Of a stretch of 64,000 bases of DNA, positions 60,330 to 64,000 are shown piece after piece. The notes beneath the pieces were generated by a model, which was not told where the DNA came from, ran no database searches, and worked only from the letters and a program-made list of their open reading frames with translations. Both the position numbers and the translations under genes were made by a program. How positions within the stretch are numbered: the first letter of the stretch is position 1; each line of letters starts with the position of its first letter. The stretch is from Alkalibacterium sp049389645 (lineage in GTDB: Bacteria; Bacillota; Bacilli; Lactobacillales; Carnobacteriaceae_A): contig NZ_CP186540.1 in NCBI RefSeq assembly GCF_049389645.1, positions 2,046,001-2,110,000 of the forward strand, read 5' to 3'.

Positions 60330-61586
60330 GTGAAGTTTCTGACGTACGTTTTAGTCATAACTGTCTTCTTAGGAACTGAATTATTGGCCATACCCTTAGG
60401 AGTAGCCCAAATGTCCGCTTACAGAATGACTTTGGTTTTAATTTCTATAATGTTTTTTTATAAAGTAGCGATTAAAGATCCAAAAACAGAAATTTCATTA
60501 TCTGACAACCTAAATTTTTATCATTTAGTATATTTTGCATGGGTAATTTACGGTTTCACTTCATTTTTTTGGGTTGAAAGTAGATCTAGATGGTTATTCG
60601 GGATGTTTTTTATTGTAACAGGTGCATTGTCGATTTTTTATATCACATTTAATATGCGTTCAAAAAAAGATATCAAGACTCTATTTATTATCGTTTTTCT
60701 CATGACTAGTTTTCATCAAATGTTGGGCTGGTATGAGGTCGTTACGGGTAATTATTTATGGAAACATAATCGTGTTGGAGCAGCCATCACTACTTTTGGG
60801 AACATAAATGATTACGCGACGTTGCTATTGACGGGGATTTTTATTGGTCTATTGATATTATTAATAAGTACAAATCACTGGTTGAAACTATATAGTGTAT
60901 TACATATGATTTCTGGCCTGTTATTATTATCGCATGGTGGCTCTAGAGGCAATCAATTAGGTTTAATAATAGGAATTAGTGTTTTTCTAATATTAAATAT
61001 ATTGAATTTAAATTTATCTCGAAAGTTTTTCAAGTATAGTCTAGCAATCGTGATCGCTTTTGTATTTGTTTTACTTGTTTCGTCGACTATTAGAGAGCAG
61101 TTATTTGATCTGTATGGGCTCATTCAGACTAGCTTATTCAGAGATGGCGGATCTAATAGATATCGTATAAATTTACTGATAAATGGGTTTGCATTTTTAC
61201 TCCAGACATATGGATTTGGTGTAGGTGCTGGAAACATTGAATATTGGATGGCAAACAGACCTTTTGTGGAAGATATTGATGCTATGAATATACACAATTG
61301 GTTTATGGAGATACTAGTTGGCTATGGAGTCATCATTTTCATGCTATATACTATAATGTATATCTATATTGTCAGGAAATTATATTTGAATTATAAATAT
61401 AATTCTGATTCGTTTATAAAAAATACATCCATGGTTTTGTTGATATACGCCATTTCATTTTTAGCGTCTTCAATTTCTTCGGCTTCTAATATATTTATAG
61501 AGTGGCAGTGGGTATTTTGGGGGATTATTATTAGTTTTATACAATATACCGAGAGAGAGAAATGTGAATCAACCCTTTCCGAATAA
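60330..61586 (+). CDS. O-antigen ligase/polymerase-like membrane protein
   Basis: The roughly 419-residue protein has about eleven helices and a Wzy_C/WaaL-type core: 'MSAYRMTLVLISIMFFYKVAI', 'RVGAAITTFGNINDYATLLLTGIFIGLLILL', 'LSHGGSRGNQLGLIIGISVFL' and the extracellular 'GGSNRYRINLLINGFAFLLQTYGFGVGAGNIEYWM...NIHNWFMEILVGYG', with the H-N-x-x-x-E pattern of ligases. It is the second polymerase/ligase-like protein in the locus. GTG 60330 follows GAAGGGAG; the frame is open upstream but would overlap the previous gene. Confidence 0.85.
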   Translation: MKFLTYVLVITVFLGTELLAIPLGVAQMSAYRMTLVLISIMFFYKVAIKDPKTEISLSDNLNFYHLVYFAWVIYGFTSFFWVESRSRWLFGMFFIVTGALSIFYITFNMRSKKDIKTLFIIVFLMTSFHQMLGWYEVVTGNYLWKHNRVGAAITTFGNINDYATLLLTGIFIGLLILLISTNHWLKLYSVLHMISGLLLLSHGGSRGNQLGLIIGISVFLILNILNLNLSRKFFKYSLAIVIAFVFVLLVSSTIREQLFDLYGLIQTSLFRDGGSNRYRINLLINGFAFLLQTYGFGVGAGNIEYWMANRPFVEDIDAMNIHNWFMEILVGYGVIIFMLYTIMYIYIVRKLYLNYKYNSDSFIKNTSMVLLIYAISFLASSISSASNIFIEWQWVFWGIIISFIQYTEREKCESTLSE

Positions 61587-61600
61587 ATCAATAAGATGGG

Positions 61601-63067
61601 ATGAATATTATGGATTATGCTTATTTACTAACAGATAAACTTTATGCTAATTATAAAAACAATATAAGAATAAAAGATTATTATTTTCACTATAACGACT
61701 GTTCACTTCATATATCAGATGATCAAGATAGTAAAATACTTCTAATGGGGTATGCTACGGACTGCAAAGAACCGTCTAAATCAAATCAAGATATTGCAGA
61801 TGAATTGTTAAAACTAAAAGATTTTGACAAAATTTTAAATCAAAGCAGATACCTGTTAGGCAGGTTTATTATTTTTTACTATCAAAAAGACACCTTTTTT
61901 CATATAATACCTGATGCGACATGTTCGATTCCTATATACTATACAGAGGGGAAAAGTGATCAAAAGAGTGTTTCTTCCGACTCTTTAGAATTAGCCAATA
62001 TGTACCAGTATGGTTATTCGAAAGAAGCAATTAAAATAAAGAACATGGCGGAGGAACAACATCCCTTACCCTATAACTTGACCATGTATGATGAAATAAA
62101 AATGATAATACCCAATCACTATTTGAGCATGAAAAAGTCTGCGATGGTACGTTTTTATCCGAATAAAACAATTGAACTTAAGGAATATGAAGATGTACTG
62201 GATGAAACCATTTCTATAATTGATAATGTATTGAAAACGGTCATTAAAGAAAGAAAATTAGCACTTCCACTTACATCAGGCATAGATAGCCGCACTTTAT
62301 TGGCTTTTTTAAAAGAGGATATTGAGTCTATACCTATGTATACTTTCTTTAACAAGGGTGACTCGGAAAATTGGGATATGAAAGTCCCTAAAATGATTGC
62401 TGAGAAATATCATTTAGAGCATTTAGCATTAGAGCGTGAAACTATTTCAAAAGAACAACTTGATGAGTTAAGTGTGTTGTTAGATAAACAGCAAAATAGA
62501 AGAATCTTGGAAAACGGCTTAACACTATCCTTGTCATCTTTAAGCGAGCGGTCATTCTTAAGCGGCGATATAATACCTATATTGAAAAGTAATTTTGGGA
62601 AGAATCTTCCGGAAAGCATGGCAACCTTAGGTTATCTGACTACTAAAACACACAATTTTTCAAAAGAAAATAAAAATCATGTCGCCAAGTGGATGAAAGA
62701 TGCACAAAATGAATACAATGTATCTCTTTATGATTTGTTTTTTTGGGAACACAGGTCAGGAAAGTGGCTTCCCAATAACGCAAAAAATTATGATGTCTTT
62801 GCAGATCCGTATTACTTATTTAATTGTCACTATTTAATCGAGCTATGGGTTAGTTTAAGCAGAAAAGACAGAGTCAATCACTCTTTTCAGGAAGAAATAA
62901 TTAAAAGAAAATGGCCCGAATTATTAGAATTTCCAATTAATCCGGGTAAGTCAAAGGTCAATGCTTTAGCAAAAAATCAGTACGCGTATTATATAGGTAG
63001 TTTTATTAAATATTATATTAGCAAACTTAAGTTTTTAAGAAAGAGTCGAAATAAGAACCCTCTATAA
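61601..63067 (+). CDS. Asparagine-synthase-like protein lacking the N-terminal nucleophile
   Basis: The 488-residue protein has an asparagine-synthase-like ATP-pyrophosphatase domain with the PP-loop 'LALPLTSGIDSRTLLAFL' at about residue 218-235 and 'IPMYTFFNKGDSENWDMKVPKMIAEKYHLEHLALE' after it. The N-terminal half looks like the glutaminase fold ('YLLGRFIIFYYQKDTFFHIIPDATCSIPIYYT'), but the catalytic Cys at position 2 is absent, so it probably uses ammonia or another nucleophile. Such proteins occur in surface-polysaccharide loci, where amidation of a sugar acid is a reasonable guess. ATG 61610 is an alternative start. Confidence 0.75.
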   Translation: MNIMDYAYLLTDKLYANYKNNIRIKDYYFHYNDCSLHISDDQDSKILLMGYATDCKEPSKSNQDIADELLKLKDFDKILNQSRYLLGRFIIFYYQKDTFFHIIPDATCSIPIYYTEGKSDQKSVSSDSLELANMYQYGYSKEAIKIKNMAEEQHPLPYNLTMYDEIKMIIPNHYLSMKKSAMVRFYPNKTIELKEYEDVLDETISIIDNVLKTVIKERKLALPLTSGIDSRTLLAFLKEDIESIPMYTFFNKGDSENWDMKVPKMIAEKYHLEHLALERETISKEQLDELSVLLDKQQNRRILENGLTLSLSSLSERSFLSGDIIPILKSNFGKNLPESMATLGYLTTKTHNFSKENKNHVAKWMKDAQNEYNVSLYDLFFWEHRSGKWLPNNAKNYDVFADPYYLFNCHYLIELWVSLSRKDRVNHSFQEEIIKRKWPELLEFPINPGKSKVNALAKNQYAYYIGSFIKYYISKLKFLRKSRNKNPL

Positions 63068-63094
63068 AGTTCATACTATGCAAGGAGAATTCAT

Positions 63095-64000
63095 GTGACC
63101 AAGATCAGCATCATCATACCTGTGTACAATTTAGAAAATTATTTAAAGAGAACAATCGATAGTATTATGGAACAATCATATGATAACTGGGAATTGATTA
63201 TGGTAGATGATGGATCTAAAGATGATTCTTTAGCTATTATTAAAGAGTACAGTGCGAAGCACTCAAATATTCGGTTTATTTCACAATCAAACGCTGGGCC
63301 TGGTTTAGCGAGACAAAAAGGACTGGACGTTGCTGAAGGCGAGTATATTCTATTTGTTGACGGGGATGATCTACTTCCTCAAAACACGTTAGAAAAATAC
63401 GTAGATATTATTAAAACGCATTCTCCTGATGTCGTATCTGGAGGCTTCTTAGAATTAAGACGCGATAAAAACATGTCTAAAATCAAACGTATTCCTACGC
63501 TGGAAGGGTACTACTCTGAAAACGAGTTCAGAAAAAACTTTTCCGATTTTGAGAGTGTGAATATAAAAAGTTTGTGTTTTAGAATATATAAAAAGGATTT
63601 TATCCATAAAAACAACATAAGCTTTTCTAACCATTATATGGGAGAAGATGCAATTTTTAACTTTAAAACATATGCAGTGTTATCTGATATTTATATTACC
63701 AAGGATATAGTGTACATTTACGATAGAACGAGAGAAGATTCTGCTGTCAATACGTATTTTGAAAATCGCTTTGACAATGAAAAAGAAGTGATAGATGAAT
63801 ATAAACATATGTTTATTAGCTGGGAAATGGAAGAAGAATTCAAAAAAAATATAGCGAAATTATATTTTAACGCGATGATAATTGAATTACGTAATCTATA
63901 CATTCGAGGTAATGTGAAAAAAGAGACTAAGAAAGACGTATCAAAAAAAATCTTTAACGATACTGACGTAATGAAGTCGGTTGATCTGCTAGAATTAAGT
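63095..64000 (+). CDS. Family 2 glycosyltransferase (4), truncated by window end
   Basis: The frame is open from GTG 63095 (after AAGGAG at 63082-63087) to the window edge, 302 codons, with no stop. The translated start is 'VTKISIIIPVYNLENYLKRT', followed by 'LIMVDDGSKDDSLAII', 'NAGPGLARQKGLDVAEGEYILFVDGDDLLP' (DGDD metal motif). This is a typical GT-A glycosyltransferase of a surface polysaccharide locus. The locus therefore continues to the right. An ATG at 63093 is in a different frame and is followed directly by a stop. Confidence 0.88.
   Translation, partial: MTKISIIIPVYNLENYLKRTIDSIMEQSYDNWELIMVDDGSKDDSLAIIKEYSAKHSNIRFISQSNAGPGLARQKGLDVAEGEYILFVDGDDLLPQNTLEKYVDIIKTHSPDVVSGGFLELRRDKNMSKIKRIPTLEGYYSENEFRKNFSDFESVNIKSLCFRIYKKDFIHKNNISFSNHYMGEDAIFNFKTYAVLSDIYITKDIVYIYDRTREDSAVNTYFENRFDNEKEVIDEYKHMFISWEMEEEFKKNIAKLYFNAMIIELRNLYIRGNVKKETKKDVSKKIFNDTDVMKSVDLLELS

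Overview
The window looks like a chromosomal segment from a low-to-moderate GC Gram-positive bacterium (Firmicutes). Strong AGGAGG-type ribosome binding sites, lipobox lipoproteins, CcpA-type cre-like sites, a sortase-anchored LPKTA surface enzyme, a PepS/AmpS aminopeptidase and a GntP/GntK gluconate operon fit Lactobacillales. The mix of beta-glucan catabolism genes suggests a Carnobacteriaceae-like organism (for example a Marinilactibacillus or Alkalibacterium relative). That placement is inference; no rRNA or other phylogenetic marker is present. I found no tRNA, rRNA, CRISPR array or insertion-sequence transposase.

Layout. (1) 0-5 kb: the end of a glycoamylase-like gene, a LacI regulator with a GH13 alpha-glucosidase, and a second glycoamylase-like lipoprotein with palindromic operators at its promoter. 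(2) 5-20 kb: a ten-copy 51-bp tandem repeat, then scattered housekeeping and metabolic genes: GNAT, ASCH, M29 aminopeptidase, TetR, aldo/keto reductase, flavodoxin, GH1 6-phospho-beta-glucosidase, a diacylglycerol-kinase-like lipid kinase, two tandem paralogous membrane proteins, a NERD-domain protein embedded in hairpin-rich repeats, methionine aminopeptidase and CinA. (3) 19.7-24.6 kb: a gluconate operon (RpiR regulator, 6-phosphogluconate dehydrogenase, GntP, GntK). (4) 25-27 kb: an APH-family kinase and a YihY-type membrane protein.

(5) 27.2-40.2 kb: a coherent beta-glucan utilisation locus: YesL-like protein, LacI regulator, sugar ABC binding protein and two permeases, GH30 enzyme, a ~1056-residue glycoside phosphorylase, and a wall-anchored GH16 beta-glucanase with carbohydrate-binding modules. 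The proposed logic is surface cleavage, ABC uptake of oligosaccharides, and cytoplasmic phosphorolysis plus GH30 debranching. No transporter ATPase is encoded, so a shared MsmK-type ATPase elsewhere is expected.

(6) 40.3-46.6 kb: four acyltransferase-3 membrane proteins and an SGNH hydrolase, with a decayed second SGNH copy, separated by a repeated intergenic element. (7) 47.4-64 kb: a cell-surface polysaccharide locus: galE (reverse strand), glycosyltransferases, a Wzx-like flippase, UDP-GlcNAc 2-epimerase, two Wzy/WaaL-like polytopic proteins, a TagO/WecA-like initiating transferase, a Wzz-like protein with an odd cytoplasmic tail, an asparagine-synthase-like protein and a final glycosyltransferase cut by the window edge. 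From about 52-53 kb onward this locus is visibly AT-richer than galE and the first glycosyltransferases, suggesting a mosaic origin.

The least expected signal is a family of intergenic elements edged by the same hairpin (CATACTCGC...GCGAGTATG). It occurs at least eleven times and brackets two different kinds of interior: arrays of TTACCGAA/TTCGGTAA stem-loops at 14.7-17.3 kb, and arrays of CTTAAGGAGT/ACTCCTTAAG stem-loops at 41.3-47.3 kb.
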